Assembly (NCBI GenBank): GCA_017624495.1 | Contig: JAGAMY010000023.1 | Span: 1 to 33,204, forward strand | Direction of reading: 5' to 3' | Length of the DNA stretch: 33,204 nucleotides | From: Lachnospiraceae bacterium | GTDB taxonomy: Bacteria; Bacillota; Clostridia; Lachnospirales; Lachnospiraceae | In this document: one piece after another, positions 16,152 through 23,767 of the stretch | How the letters are laid out: every line of letters starts with the position of its first letter | Position numbering within the stretch: position 1 is the first letter of the stretch | Position numbers and translations under genes: made by a program | Notes under the pieces: generated by a model | The model's database searches: none | The model's input: the letters and a program-made list of their open reading frames with translations, nothing else | Told to the model about the DNA's origin: nothing

Positions 16152-17330
16152 ATGGGAAAATTATGTATGACATTACCACCATTTTCACCGGATTATTCCG
16201 GTGTGTGTTCCGCCTTATTTCCGTTTGATACCTTAACGGTTTTGCATGATGCCTCCGGCTGTACCGGAAATTATACCGGCTATGATGAAGCGAGATGGTT
16301 TCGGTCAAGAAGTCCGATTTACTGCTCCGGGCTTCGGGAAATTGATGCGATATTAGGTGATGATGAAAAACTGATACAGAAAATTTTGTATGCGCTAGAA
16401 GATATCAAACCGGAAATGATTGCTGTAGTAGGCAGTCCTGTTCCGATGGTTATTGGGACAGATATGGAAGGAATTGCAGCAGAAATTGAAAACCGCACCG
16501 GAATCATGGCAGTTGGTTTTCCAACAACAGGTATCAAATACTACCCACAGGGGATTGCCATGGTGTATAAAAAAGTGGTGCAGAGAATATTAGAAGAGGA
16601 TAACACACAGGCGGTAAAAGAAGAAAATACTGTAAATATCCTTGGTGCTACACCCATTGATTTTGGCAGAAGCGGTACTATCGAAGAGTTGACAAAATTT
16701 CTTGAAGAAAATGGAATCACTGTAAGGAAGACCTTATGGGAAAATGTAAAAAAATCCGATGTGGTACAGCTAAAACATGCGGCATGTAATATCGTGGTAT
16801 CTAATGCCGGAATTGAGCTGGCAGAATATATGGAAAAAGAGTATGGTATTCCCTATGTAACGGGATTGCCGTATGGGGAAAAATATGCGGATATTTGGCT
16901 GGCAGAAGTGAAAAAAGTGCTGACAGGTGAGACAAGTAAAGTGTCATCTGCAGCAGGAGCAAACGAAGAGGTGTTAGGCAGCATAAAGGATAGTGCAGAA
17001 AGTAGTGCGAAAATTCTTATCCTCGGTGAACAGGTTCAGTGCAATTCTATCCGAAATGCTATTTTTGCAGAAACAGGTGAAAACTGCGATGTGGCAGGCA
17101 TTTGTGGCTGGGATAACAGATTTGCAGAAGCGAAGGATACATTTTTAGAATCGGAAGCGGAGATTGAGCAGATTTTAAATGCGGATAAATATGAGTGTAT
17201 TATTGGCGACCCATTGTATAAGGATTTGTTGCATACGGATAAAAAATTCTGTGTACATCCACATTATGCGGTGTCTAGTAAACTGGGGAATGAAGAGACG
17301 AGAAGTCTGATTGGGAAGAAGGTATTTTAA
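16152..17330 (+). CDS. NifK-like subunit of a nitrogenase-like reductase
   Basis: 392-residue component 1 family protein. C19 (DYSGVCSALFPF) and C37 (LHDASGCTGNY) match the first two NifK P-cluster ligands. The third site, in VVGSPVPMVIGTD, has no Cys; S95 is nearest. The block YCSGLREIDAILGDDEKLIQ aligns with the NifK segment after the cluster (SSSMTEDAAVFGG), which supports the NifK/NifN-type assignment. GGAGG precedes the ATG, 10 bases after the NifD-like stop. It is shorter than NifK. It is the last gene of the operon, which ends at the terminator from 17348. One missing ligand suggests a modified cluster, as in DPOR where an Asp replaces a Cys. Confidence 0.9.
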   Translation: MGKLCMTLPPFSPDYSGVCSALFPFDTLTVLHDASGCTGNYTGYDEARWFRSRSPIYCSGLREIDAILGDDEKLIQKILYALEDIKPEMIAVVGSPVPMVIGTDMEGIAAEIENRTGIMAVGFPTTGIKYYPQGIAMVYKKVVQRILEEDNTQAVKEENTVNILGATPIDFGRSGTIEELTKFLEENGITVRKTLWENVKKSDVVQLKHAACNIVVSNAGIELAEYMEKEYGIPYVTGLPYGEKYADIWLAEVKKVLTGETSKVSSAAGANEEVLGSIKDSAESSAKILILGEQVQCNSIRNAIFAETGENCDVAGICGWDNRFAEAKDTFLESEAEIEQILNADKYECIIGDPLYKDLLHTDKKFCVHPHYAVSSKLGNEETRSLIGKKVF

Positions 17331-17347
17331 ATAGAATAAAGGGATGA

Positions 17348-17402
17348 AAAAGTCCATCTGATGTTGCGATGTGTATATACGACTGTCAGATGGACTTTTC
17401 TT
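17348..17402 (+). terminator. Terminator of the nitrogenase-like operon
   Basis: Arms 17348-17361 and 17386-17399 are perfect 14-base complements (right arm TCAGATGGACTTTT) around a 24-base loop; the right arm supplies the T run. Confidence 0.88.
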
Positions 17403-17464
17403 GCATTGAGCATAAGAGAAGGATATTTAACGTATAATAAAACAGACTTAATATTCAAATAAGG

Positions 17465-17520
17465 AAGTAAGTCCGTTTGTGTCGTACTTACTTGACAAAA
17501 TAAAAAGCAAGTCCGATAAT
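17465..17520 (+). promoter_or_regulatory. Promoter of the first DUF4143 ATPase with three operator-like repeats
   Basis: TTGACA (17492-17497), 17-base spacer, GATAAT (17515-17520). Three copies of AAGYAAGTMCG lie over it: 17465-17475 (plus), 17483-17493 (inverted, touching the -35) and 17505-17515 (plus, touching the -10). The spacing suggests a repressor site set. The predicted transcript would start close to the ribosome binding site. Confidence 0.6.
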
Positions 17521-17538
17521 AAAGTTGAGGTGATGAAT

Positions 17539-18735
17539 ATGATAAAAAGAGAAAATTATTTACAAAAAATAAGAGGATTTTATCATAAAGATTTAATCAA
17601 GGTAATCACAGGTATTCGTCGCTGCGGAAAGTCTGTATTACTGATGCAGATTATGGATGAACTGCGGAAAGAAGGGATTACTGATGAACAGATACTTTAT
17701 ATAAATTTTGAAGATTATGACTATGCTTTTATTCGTACAGCAATGGATTTGCATGAATATGTAAAAGAAAAATTAGCACCGGATATAAAGTATTATCTTT
17801 TTTTTGATGAAATACAGGTCATACCGGAGTTTGAACGGGTAATTAATTCGTTAAAAATAAAGTTTGATGTAAGTATTTTTATCACCGGGTCAAATGGAAA
17901 ACTGCTTTCAGGAGAATTAGCAACTTTTTTATCAGGCAGGTATGTGAGTTTTATGATGTACCCATTTTCTTTTAAAGAAATGTGTGAAATTAAAGGTATT
18001 TCAGAAGAGCAGGTAAACGATGAAATGTTGCAGGAGTATATGATATGGGGTGGTTTGCCACAGCGATTTTTACTAGAAAATGAAGAACAGACAAAAACTT
18101 TTTTACGAGATGTATATGATGCGATTGTGTTAAAGGATATTGTGCAGAGGGCAGGGATTAAAGATATAGATTTATTTGGCAGAATTTTAGAATATCTTGT
18201 CTGTAATCCGTCACAAATTTTTTCTCCACAATCCATATCCGATTATTTTCTAAGCATAAACCGGAAAGTATCTAAAGATACGATATACAATTATTTAGAA
18301 CATATAACAGCAGCACTGATTATGAATAAAGTATCCCGTTATGATGTCCGGGGAAAAAAAATTCTTACAAAAATGCATAAATATTATTTGACGGATATGG
18401 GACTTGGGCGAATACGAAATACCGGATTTAAGCTGGAAATGGGCGCATTACTTGAAAATGTTGTTTATATGGAGCTGCTGACAAGAGGATATGAGGTATA
18501 TGTTGGTAAAACCAGAAATGCCGAAATAGATTTTGTGGCAATAAAAGATAATCAAAAAGAATACTATCAGGTAGCTTATTATTTATTGGATGAGAAGGTG
18601 ATTGAAAGGGAATTTGGTGCATTTAAAGATGTGCCGGACAATTATCCGAAGTATGTATTATCCTTTGATAAAATGGATTTTTCCAGAGATGGGATTATTC
18701 ATAAGAATGTGCTTAGGTTTTTATTGGAAAAGTAA
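17539..18735 (+). CDS. AAA+ ATPase with DUF4143 domain
   Basis: 398-residue cytoplasmic protein. Walker A is GIRRCGKS (25-32), Walker B is YLFFDEIQ at about 92-99, and sensor-1 ITGSNGKLLSG follows. The C-terminal half is the DUF4143 region, with a winged-helix-like stretch (SQIFSPQSISDYFLSINRKV) and a nuclease-like fold in which the acidic site is weak (NAEIDFVAI then YYQVAYY, where E-x-K would be expected). ATG 17539 is chosen over GTG 17479 because GAGG (17527-17530) precedes it and the family starts at about this point. Function of the family is unclear; members are scattered, often orphan, genes. Converges on the XRE gene. Confidence 0.85.
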   Translation: MIKRENYLQKIRGFYHKDLIKVITGIRRCGKSVLLMQIMDELRKEGITDEQILYINFEDYDYAFIRTAMDLHEYVKEKLAPDIKYYLFFDEIQVIPEFERVINSLKIKFDVSIFITGSNGKLLSGELATFLSGRYVSFMMYPFSFKEMCEIKGISEEQVNDEMLQEYMIWGGLPQRFLLENEEQTKTFLRDVYDAIVLKDIVQRAGIKDIDLFGRILEYLVCNPSQIFSPQSISDYFLSINRKVSKDTIYNYLEHITAALIMNKVSRYDVRGKKILTKMHKYYLTDMGLGRIRNTGFKLEMGALLENVVYMELLTRGYEVYVGKTRNAEIDFVAIKDNQKEYYQVAYYLLDEKVIEREFGAFKDVPDNYPKYVLSFDKMDFSRDGIIHKNVLRFLLEK

Positions 18736-18753
18736 ATTGAGTGACAAGTTGTG

Positions 18754-18801
18754 TCCACCTATACTGCTAAAATATATATATAGCAGGTAGGTGGATATTT
18801 T
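18754..18801. terminator. Bidirectional terminator between the first DUF4143 ATPase and the XRE gene
   Basis: Nested arms TCCACCTA/TAGGTGGA (18754-18761, 18788-18795) and CTGCTA/TAGCAG (18764-18769, 18781-18786) around an AT loop, with TATTTTT following on the plus strand. It also encodes the last residues of the XRE protein. Confidence 0.75.
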
Positions 18802-19055
18802 TGTATGAGTGAAAGCTCATCATCATTCAAATCCGTTTCCTGTACATCTTCGATTTTGTGGCTGCAGCTAGAGTGACCGATGAGATAATCCACAGAGACA
18901 TCAAAAAAATCTGCCATAACTTTTAACATGTCAATATTGGGTTCTGTAATCTGATTTTCGTATTTGTAAACGGATTGCTGGCTAATGTCAAGTCTGTCTG
19001 CTAATGCTTGCTGACTAAGTTCTCTTTGCAAACGGAGTAGTTTTAAATTCTTCAT
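18759..19055 (-). CDS. Small XRE-family (HTH_3) DNA-binding regulator, C-terminus apparently cut short
   Basis: 98-residue protein with a helix-turn-helix at about residues 4-58 (LRLQRELSQQALADRLDISQ, then QSVYKYENQITEPNIDMLK) followed by DFFDVSVDYLIGHS, typical of XRE regulators. ATG 19055 follows GAGGTGA at a normal distance; the GTG 9 bases upstream lies inside that site. After DDELSLIQKY, where relatives usually continue as a longer helical tail, the reading frame runs into the terminator hairpin and encodes PPTCYIYILAV. This looks like a 3' truncation, though DNA binding may survive. Its targets are unknown; it may control one of the flanking ATPase genes. Confidence 0.82.
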   Translation of the reverse strand: MKNLKLLRLQRELSQQALADRLDISQQSVYKYENQITEPNIDMLKVMADFFDVSVDYLIGHSSCSHKIEDVQETDLNDDELSLIQKYPPTCYIYILAV

Positions 19056-19145
19056 AGAAATCACCTCATATTAATTTATTTTAACAAGAAATGAAAAAGA
19101 AATATAAAACCATAATGATGTTGAAAAAGAAGCGGAAACCTACAA

Positions 19146-20483
19146 TTACTTTTTCTCTCTCAAAAACCGTTTCAACATAAATGCCAGAAAGTACGGGAAA
19201 GTATAAAACATACCATTAAATCCGACATTTTTATATCCAAATTTTATACCATACAAAATATCGCTGAATTTATCTTTTTCAATCATTTGATGTAAAGATT
19301 TTGTAGCACCGTCAACGGCTTTTACCTCTACAGGAATCAGGGAATTTTTGTCTCTTACAAAAAAATCCATTTCTATAGTAGATTTTTCGTTTCGGTAAAA
19401 GAATAAATCATAGCCTTGTTTTCGGAGTGTTTCAGCAAGAATATTTTCATAAATTGCTCCCTTATAGGTGTTAAAATTTTTATTTAGGCGTAAATCTTCT
19501 TGAGCTTCTTCGTCAAGGGAGGCAATCAAAAGCCCTGTATCTCCAAAATAAATTTTGTAGCTGTCAGGATTGTAATTACCTTTTAAAGGAAGTTCCGGAA
19601 GCTCCATGCAATGGCAGATGTTTATAATACCGGCATTTAACAGCCAGTCTATTGTACCGACATATTCACGGTTTCTTGCACCTTTTTCTACTTTTGAAAT
19701 TTGAAATTTTTTGTTTTCTTTCCCAAGAAAAACAGGGATTTTTCTGTAGATATTCAGGATTTTACCCTTGTCAAGTCCGCCTGCATATTTCGTAATGTCC
19801 TCTTCGTAGTCCAGCAAAATCTGTTTTTGTAATTTTAAGGTTCCACTGTAATTTTTATTTATAATAAAACGATTTACAATTGCCGGCATTCCACCTAAAA
19901 TCATATATTCACGAAAATTTTCAAATAATACATCTAATTCAGCCTGTGAAAACGGTGTCAGTGTGAGCATGTGCTGATACCAGTCTTCTATTTGCGCATC
20001 CTTGTAGCCTTTTGCCCACAAAAATTCTTCAAAATCCATAGAATACATTTCATAATCCTCTTTGTATCCTACGCTGTTAGATTCAATTTCCTGATAATTA
20101 ATACCCATAAGCGAGCCGGAGCAAATAACGTCAAAACGTCCATCCAGTTTAAAAAATTTCAAACTGGTAGCGCAGTTTATGCATGATTGTATTTCGTCAA
20201 AGAAAAACAAAGTTTCGTTTGGCACAAATTCTAAATCAGGATTTTTTAAGGATATGTTTTTTAGTATTGTATCAATAGAATATCCGTCATCGAAGATATC
20301 CCGATAGCTTTTATCTTCAATAAAATTTATGGCAATTATATATTTATAGTTTTTTTCTGCAAATTGTTTTATTGATGCAGTTTTTCCAATTTGTCTTGCA
20401 CCTTTTACGATTAGAGGAAGCCTTTCTGGGTTCGATTTCCATTGGGAAAGGAAGGTATCAATTTTTCTTCTTAACAGCTTCAT
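19146..20483 (-). CDS. AAA+ ATPase with DUF4143 / PD-(D/E)XK-like C-terminal domain
   Basis: 445-residue protein. Walker A is GARQIGKT (28-35), Walker B is LFFFDEIQ, and sensor 1 is VICSGSLMG. The central part has the family's FLWAKGY and EYMILGGMPA segments. The C-terminal domain carries STIEMDFFVRDK followed by IPVEVKA, the D...ExK pattern of the PD-(D/E)XK fold, so a nuclease-like active site is plausible. ATG 20483 is preferred to GTG 20492, which lies in its GAGGTGAT ribosome binding site. It differs clearly in sequence from the ATPase at 17539-18735, so the two are not recent duplicates. Its promoter is overlaid by three 13-bp repeats. Confidence 0.86.
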   Translation of the reverse strand: MKLLRRKIDTFLSQWKSNPERLPLIVKGARQIGKTASIKQFAEKNYKYIIAINFIEDKSYRDIFDDGYSIDTILKNISLKNPDLEFVPNETLFFFDEIQSCINCATSLKFFKLDGRFDVICSGSLMGINYQEIESNSVGYKEDYEMYSMDFEEFLWAKGYKDAQIEDWYQHMLTLTPFSQAELDVLFENFREYMILGGMPAIVNRFIINKNYSGTLKLQKQILLDYEEDITKYAGGLDKGKILNIYRKIPVFLGKENKKFQISKVEKGARNREYVGTIDWLLNAGIINICHCMELPELPLKGNYNPDSYKIYFGDTGLLIASLDEEAQEDLRLNKNFNTYKGAIYENILAETLRKQGYDLFFYRNEKSTIEMDFFVRDKNSLIPVEVKAVDGATKSLHQMIEKDKFSDILYGIKFGYKNVGFNGMFYTFPYFLAFMLKRFLREKK

Positions 20484-20507
20484 TTTTATCACCTCTATAC
20501 ATACGTT

Positions 20508-20584
20508 ATCACAAAATTCCTAGTTTTTCAATTATATAAATCACAAAATTCCTTGCAAAAATCGACGAATAATCACAAAATTCC
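20508..20584 (-). promoter_or_regulatory. Promoter of the second DUF4143 ATPase with three 13-bp repeats at exact 32-bp period
   Basis: ATCACAAAATTCC occurs exactly at 20508-20520, 20540-20552 and 20572-20584. On the minus strand TTGCAA (20553-20558), a 16-base spacer and TATAAT (20531-20536) form a promoter whose spacer is mostly the middle repeat. One copy lies upstream and one just after the expected transcription start. A 32-base period is about three helical turns, so a bound protein would sit on one DNA face. Confidence 0.75.
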
Positions 20585-20693
20585 AAATAAAAACCCTACA
20601 CTTTAACTATATTTTTATAAAATTCTATGTTAAAATATATAGGAAAAAAGGCACAAACAGGAGAAGCGGTGTCAAACGAAAGGGGACAAATTT

Positions 20694-22148
20694 ATGACAG
20701 AAAAACAATATCGCAAAGCAGATGCCATGGTCTTTCCAATTCTATTAGCCGTTATGATTGGAATACTTTTAAACGTACTAGGCATGGTAATGACAACAGA
20801 AGGAAGTGCACAGGCATATGTCGTAATGGCAGTAAGTATTATAGGAATCATTGCAGACTGCATCATATTTGCAAAGTTGAAAGGTACATACCGTTGTGGC
20901 AGGCTGATGATGATTGTTGTAACCGTTGTGTATATCATCATGGTGGCATCCGTAGATGCAATGTTTTTCTACATGTTAGCTACAATTATTTTAGCAGTAG
21001 ATATGGCATATTTGGATGTGAAGCGTTTACTGGTAAGTGGAATTGCCACATTGCCAATATTTATTGGAAAGAGTCTGCTGTTAAGCAGTAAGGGATTAGT
21101 GACGATGACAGAGGCGGGAACGCTGATTGTCATTATGATTTTTGTATTTATAGCCTTAACTGTAATTGCAAAAATCCAGACAGCATTTAATGAAGAAAAT
21201 ATCAATATCGTAAAAGAAGGCGCAGACAAACAGAAAGCAGCCATTGAACGGATGGAAATGGTATCTGCAAACGTAGTTACTTATTTTGATGAAGCAAATG
21301 GTCCTATCCGTGAATTATCCGCAGCAATCAATACCAGCAATATATCTATGAAAGATATTGCTGCCAGTGTGGACTGTACAGCCATGGCTATACAGGAGCA
21401 GTCACAGATGTGTCATGCAATTGAAAAGAATACCAAAGAGGCAAAGCATCAGACGGAATCCATGGTAGAAGCTTCCGGCAGAACATTAGAAGAAGTAGCA
21501 CTTGGTGCAAGTGCCATGAATGAATTACATAATCATGCGAAAAACGTGGAAAAGGACAACAAAGAAACCGTTGCCTATGCACAGGCGTTAAATGAGCGTA
21601 CAAAAAATGTGGCAGATATTTTGAGCACAATTGTCAATATTTCTTCCCAGACAAACCTTTTGGCGTTAAATGCCTCCATTGAGGCGGCAAGAGCAGGTGA
21701 AGCCGGAAGGGGATTTGCAGTTGTAGCAGACGAAATCCGTGTGCTTGCAGAACAGACACAACAGGCAACAGAAAACATTCGGGAAATTTTAACAGATCTG
21801 AATAACGATGTGGAAAGTGTTACCACAAGTATTGACCATTCTGTAGAAGCTGTAGAACAGCAGAATGTTCTTATCGAAGAAGCAAAGAGTAAATTTGATA
21901 TTATTGATGGGGATGTATCTTCCTTAATGAGCATTATCAGTAATGTGAAAAATGCGATTGATGAAATTGCAGAATCCACAGGTACAATTGCGGATGGTAT
22001 TACCGCATTATCTTCCAGCAGTGAAGAAGTTGCGGCGGCTTCAAATGAAGGAAGCGAGTTGATGGAAAAAGCTGTTGAAGATATGAAAGCGGTAAATGAT
22101 GCACTGACGAATATTTATCATACAGCACAGGAATTACGGGAGGAATAG
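20694..22148 (+). CDS. Methyl-accepting chemotaxis protein without an extracellular sensor domain
   Basis: 484 residues. About six membrane helices occupy residues 10-165 with only short loops, so there is no periplasmic-type ligand domain. The cytoplasmic part is a long coiled coil whose signalling tip is intact ([20 protein letters not shown], then [18 protein letters not shown]), the site that contacts CheA and CheW. No C-terminal CheR tether is seen. AGGGG precedes the ATG. It lies only 5 bases before the dus gene, at the head of the pfs-luxS operon. Sensing would have to occur in the membrane, as in receptors that read proton-motive force or redox state, or through a partner protein. Confidence 0.93.
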   Translation: MTEKQYRKADAMVFPILLAVMIGILLNVLGMVMTTEGSAQAYVVMAVSIIGIIADCIIFAKLKGTYRCGRLMMIVVTVVYIIMVASVDAMFFYMLATIILAVDMAYLDVKRLLVSGIATLPIFIGKSLLLSSKGLVTMTEAGTLIVIMIFVFIALTVIAKIQTAFNEENINIVKEGADKQKAAIERMEMVSANVVTYFDEANGPIRELSAAINTSNISMKDIAASVDCTAMAIQEQSQMCHAIEKNTKEAKHQTESMVEASGRTLEEVALGASAMNELHNHAKNVEKDNKETVAYAQALNERTKNVADILSTIVNISSQTNLLALNASIEAARAGEAGRGFAVVADEIRVLAEQTQQATENIREILTDLNNDVESVTTSIDHSVEAVEQQNVLIEEAKSKFDIIDGDVSSLMSIISNVKNAIDEIAESTGTIADGITALSSSSEEVAAASNEGSELMEKAVEDMKAVNDALTNIYHTAQELREE

Positions 22149-22153
22149 ACTCC

Positions 22154-23092
22154 ATGCAGTTTCAGCTTGCCCCTATGGAGGGAATTACCGGCTATGTTTA
22201 TCGAAATGCGTTAGAAAGCTGTTTTCCCGGAATTGATAAATATGTATCACCCTTTATTGTTCCGCATAGAAACAGAAAATTTAAGACAAAAGAGTTAAAA
22301 GATATTTTTCCGGAGAATAATACCGGTATACAGTTAGTGCCTCAATTACTGACAAATGATGCAGAGGATTTTTTGCGGGCGGCAGAGGAATTCCGGGTGA
22401 TGGGATATACAGAAATCAACCTGAATTTAGGCTGCCCGTCAGGGACTGTTACGGCCAAGGGCAAAGGTGCAGGCTTTCTTGCATATCCAAAAGAGCTGGA
22501 TGTTTTTCTGGACAAAATTTTTACGGAAACAAAGGTAAATATATCCGTAAAGACCAGACTTGGCGTGTCAGAGCATGAAGAGTTTTATGAAATTTTAGAT
22601 ATTTATAAAAAATATCCCATAAAAGAGTTGACAATTCACGCACGTTTGTTGAAAGATTATTATAAAAACATACCGGATGTGGATATGTTTGCTTATGCGG
22701 CTAAAAATTATCCGGGAAATTTACTTTATAACGGAGATATTTTTACGAAAGAAGCCTATGCACAGTTTGTAGAAAAAACACCGGATATTACAGGCGTGAT
22801 GATTGGCAGGGGACTGCTTACTAATCCGGGTCTTATCCGGGAAATAAAAAATGGTGAGTCCTTAAAAAAAGAAGAATTGAAGATTTTTCATGACAGGATT
22901 CTGGCTGGGTATGAGGAAATGATGTCGGGAGACAGAAATGTACTATTTCGTATGAAGGAATTATGGTTTTATATGATTGGGCTGTTTGGTGAGAGTGAAA
23001 AACATGCCAAGCAGATAAAAAAATCCCAGACAGTAAGGGAGTATAAACAGGCAGTAGAGAGTATCTTTGCAAATCTTCCCTTTTTAATTTAG
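22154..23092 (+). CDS. tRNA-dihydrouridine synthase family protein
   Basis: 312-residue FMN enzyme that reduces specific uridines in the tRNA D-loop with NAD(P)H. It begins with LAPMEGITGYVYRNAL (FMN phosphate side), has INLNLGCPSGTV with the catalytic Cys at 94, VKTRLG with the FMN-contacting Lys, LTIHAR, and GVMIGRGLLTNPGL near the end, followed by a short helical tRNA-binding domain. It is close to the usual Dus length. The chemoreceptor gene ends 5 bases before it and a lipoprotein gene starts 10 bases after it. The tRNA position modified cannot be read from sequence. Confidence 0.93.
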   Translation: MQFQLAPMEGITGYVYRNALESCFPGIDKYVSPFIVPHRNRKFKTKELKDIFPENNTGIQLVPQLLTNDAEDFLRAAEEFRVMGYTEINLNLGCPSGTVTAKGKGAGFLAYPKELDVFLDKIFTETKVNISVKTRLGVSEHEEFYEILDIYKKYPIKELTIHARLLKDYYKNIPDVDMFAYAAKNYPGNLLYNGDIFTKEAYAQFVEKTPDITGVMIGRGLLTNPGLIREIKNGESLKKEELKIFHDRILAGYEEMMSGDRNVLFRMKELWFYMIGLFGESEKHAKQIKKSQTVREYKQAVESIFANLPFLI

Positions 23093-23102
23093 AGGTAACA
23101 AA

Positions 23103-23741
23103 ATGAAACAATGGTTAGCAAAAGCTATAGTGATGGTATCCATAGTGCTTTTTACAGGTTGTGGATTTTTAGAAGAATATACAAAGTCGGAAGTGGTTTT
23201 AGATGGCGAATATAAGCTGGAGAATGTGGATAATATGACATTTTCTTTTAAAGAGAAAAGTCGGTTGATCGTTCGGCAGACAGGCATTTATGAATTTGCT
23301 GAAAATGCAGAAGGAAAGTTAGTTGTCAGGATTTGTCTGGATGATATTAGCCGGGAATTACCGGAGGATTACAGCTTTACAGAGTACCTTGTGCAAAAGA
23401 ATGGGCTGTATACAGAGTTAGTATATACTTCTGCGGAATTTGATTTGGATACAAGTCCGATGGTATTTGTACCGGTAAAGGGCAAAGACGGACTTTTGAC
23501 GGGAGATTATTTTACAGGAACCTATCAGATTGGAACAGAAAGCGACAGTTACCAATATAAGTTTCAAAAAGATGGGACATTGACAATGCAGATTAATCAG
23601 CAGTATTATGCAGATGAAGAAAAAGTTACACTTTCAGACAGTGCCGGAAGTACGGAGTATTTGTATGAAAAAACAGAAGAAAGTCTGGTTTTGAAAAATA
23701 AGAAAGAAGAACCAATACTGGTGCTGTTACTGCAGGAGTAG
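23103..23741 (+). CDS. Putative lipoprotein of unknown function
   Basis: 212 residues. A hydrophobic signal ends at the lipobox LFTGC with the lipid-anchored Cys at residue 20. The remaining 190 residues are hydrophilic with repeated beta-type patterns (SDSYQYKFQKDGTLTMQINQ) that resemble small lipocalin-like or DUF-type lipoprotein domains, but I cannot name a family. GAGGTAAC precedes the ATG. It sits between dus and pfs in one tight operon, with no evident functional tie to either. Confidence 0.8.
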   Translation: MKQWLAKAIVMVSIVLFTGCGFLEEYTKSEVVLDGEYKLENVDNMTFSFKEKSRLIVRQTGIYEFAENAEGKLVVRICLDDISRELPEDYSFTEYLVQKNGLYTELVYTSAEFDLDTSPMVFVPVKGKDGLLTGDYFTGTYQIGTESDSYQYKFQKDGTLTMQINQQYYADEEKVTLSDSAGSTEYLYEKTEESLVLKNKKEEPILVLLLQE

Positions 23742-23767
23742 ATGTTGAAAACAGAAAGGAAGAGAAA

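Noticed and set aside
11027-17330. Genuine nitrogen-fixation (nif) or chlorophyll-type cluster
   Set aside because: The NifD-like protein lacks the FeMo-cofactor Cys, the NifK-like protein lacks one cluster Cys, both are short, and no nifB/E/N or bch/chl genes are in the window.
17479-17538. GTG start at 17479 for the first DUF4143 ATPase
   Set aside because: It has no ribosome binding site, would lie within the predicted promoter, and adds 20 residues not expected for the family; ATG 17539 follows GAGG.
20508-20584. Three evenly spaced identical repeats that look like a short CRISPR array
   Set aside because: The repeats are only 13 bases with 19-base gaps, no cas genes are present, and the copies fall on promoter positions of the ATPase gene; an operator set explains them better.
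20627-21091. Open frame of 154 codons on the plus strand at the chemoreceptor start
   Set aside because: It overlaps the chemoreceptor gene in another frame, has a cysteine- and histidine-rich composition typical of shadow frames, and lacks a ribosome binding site.
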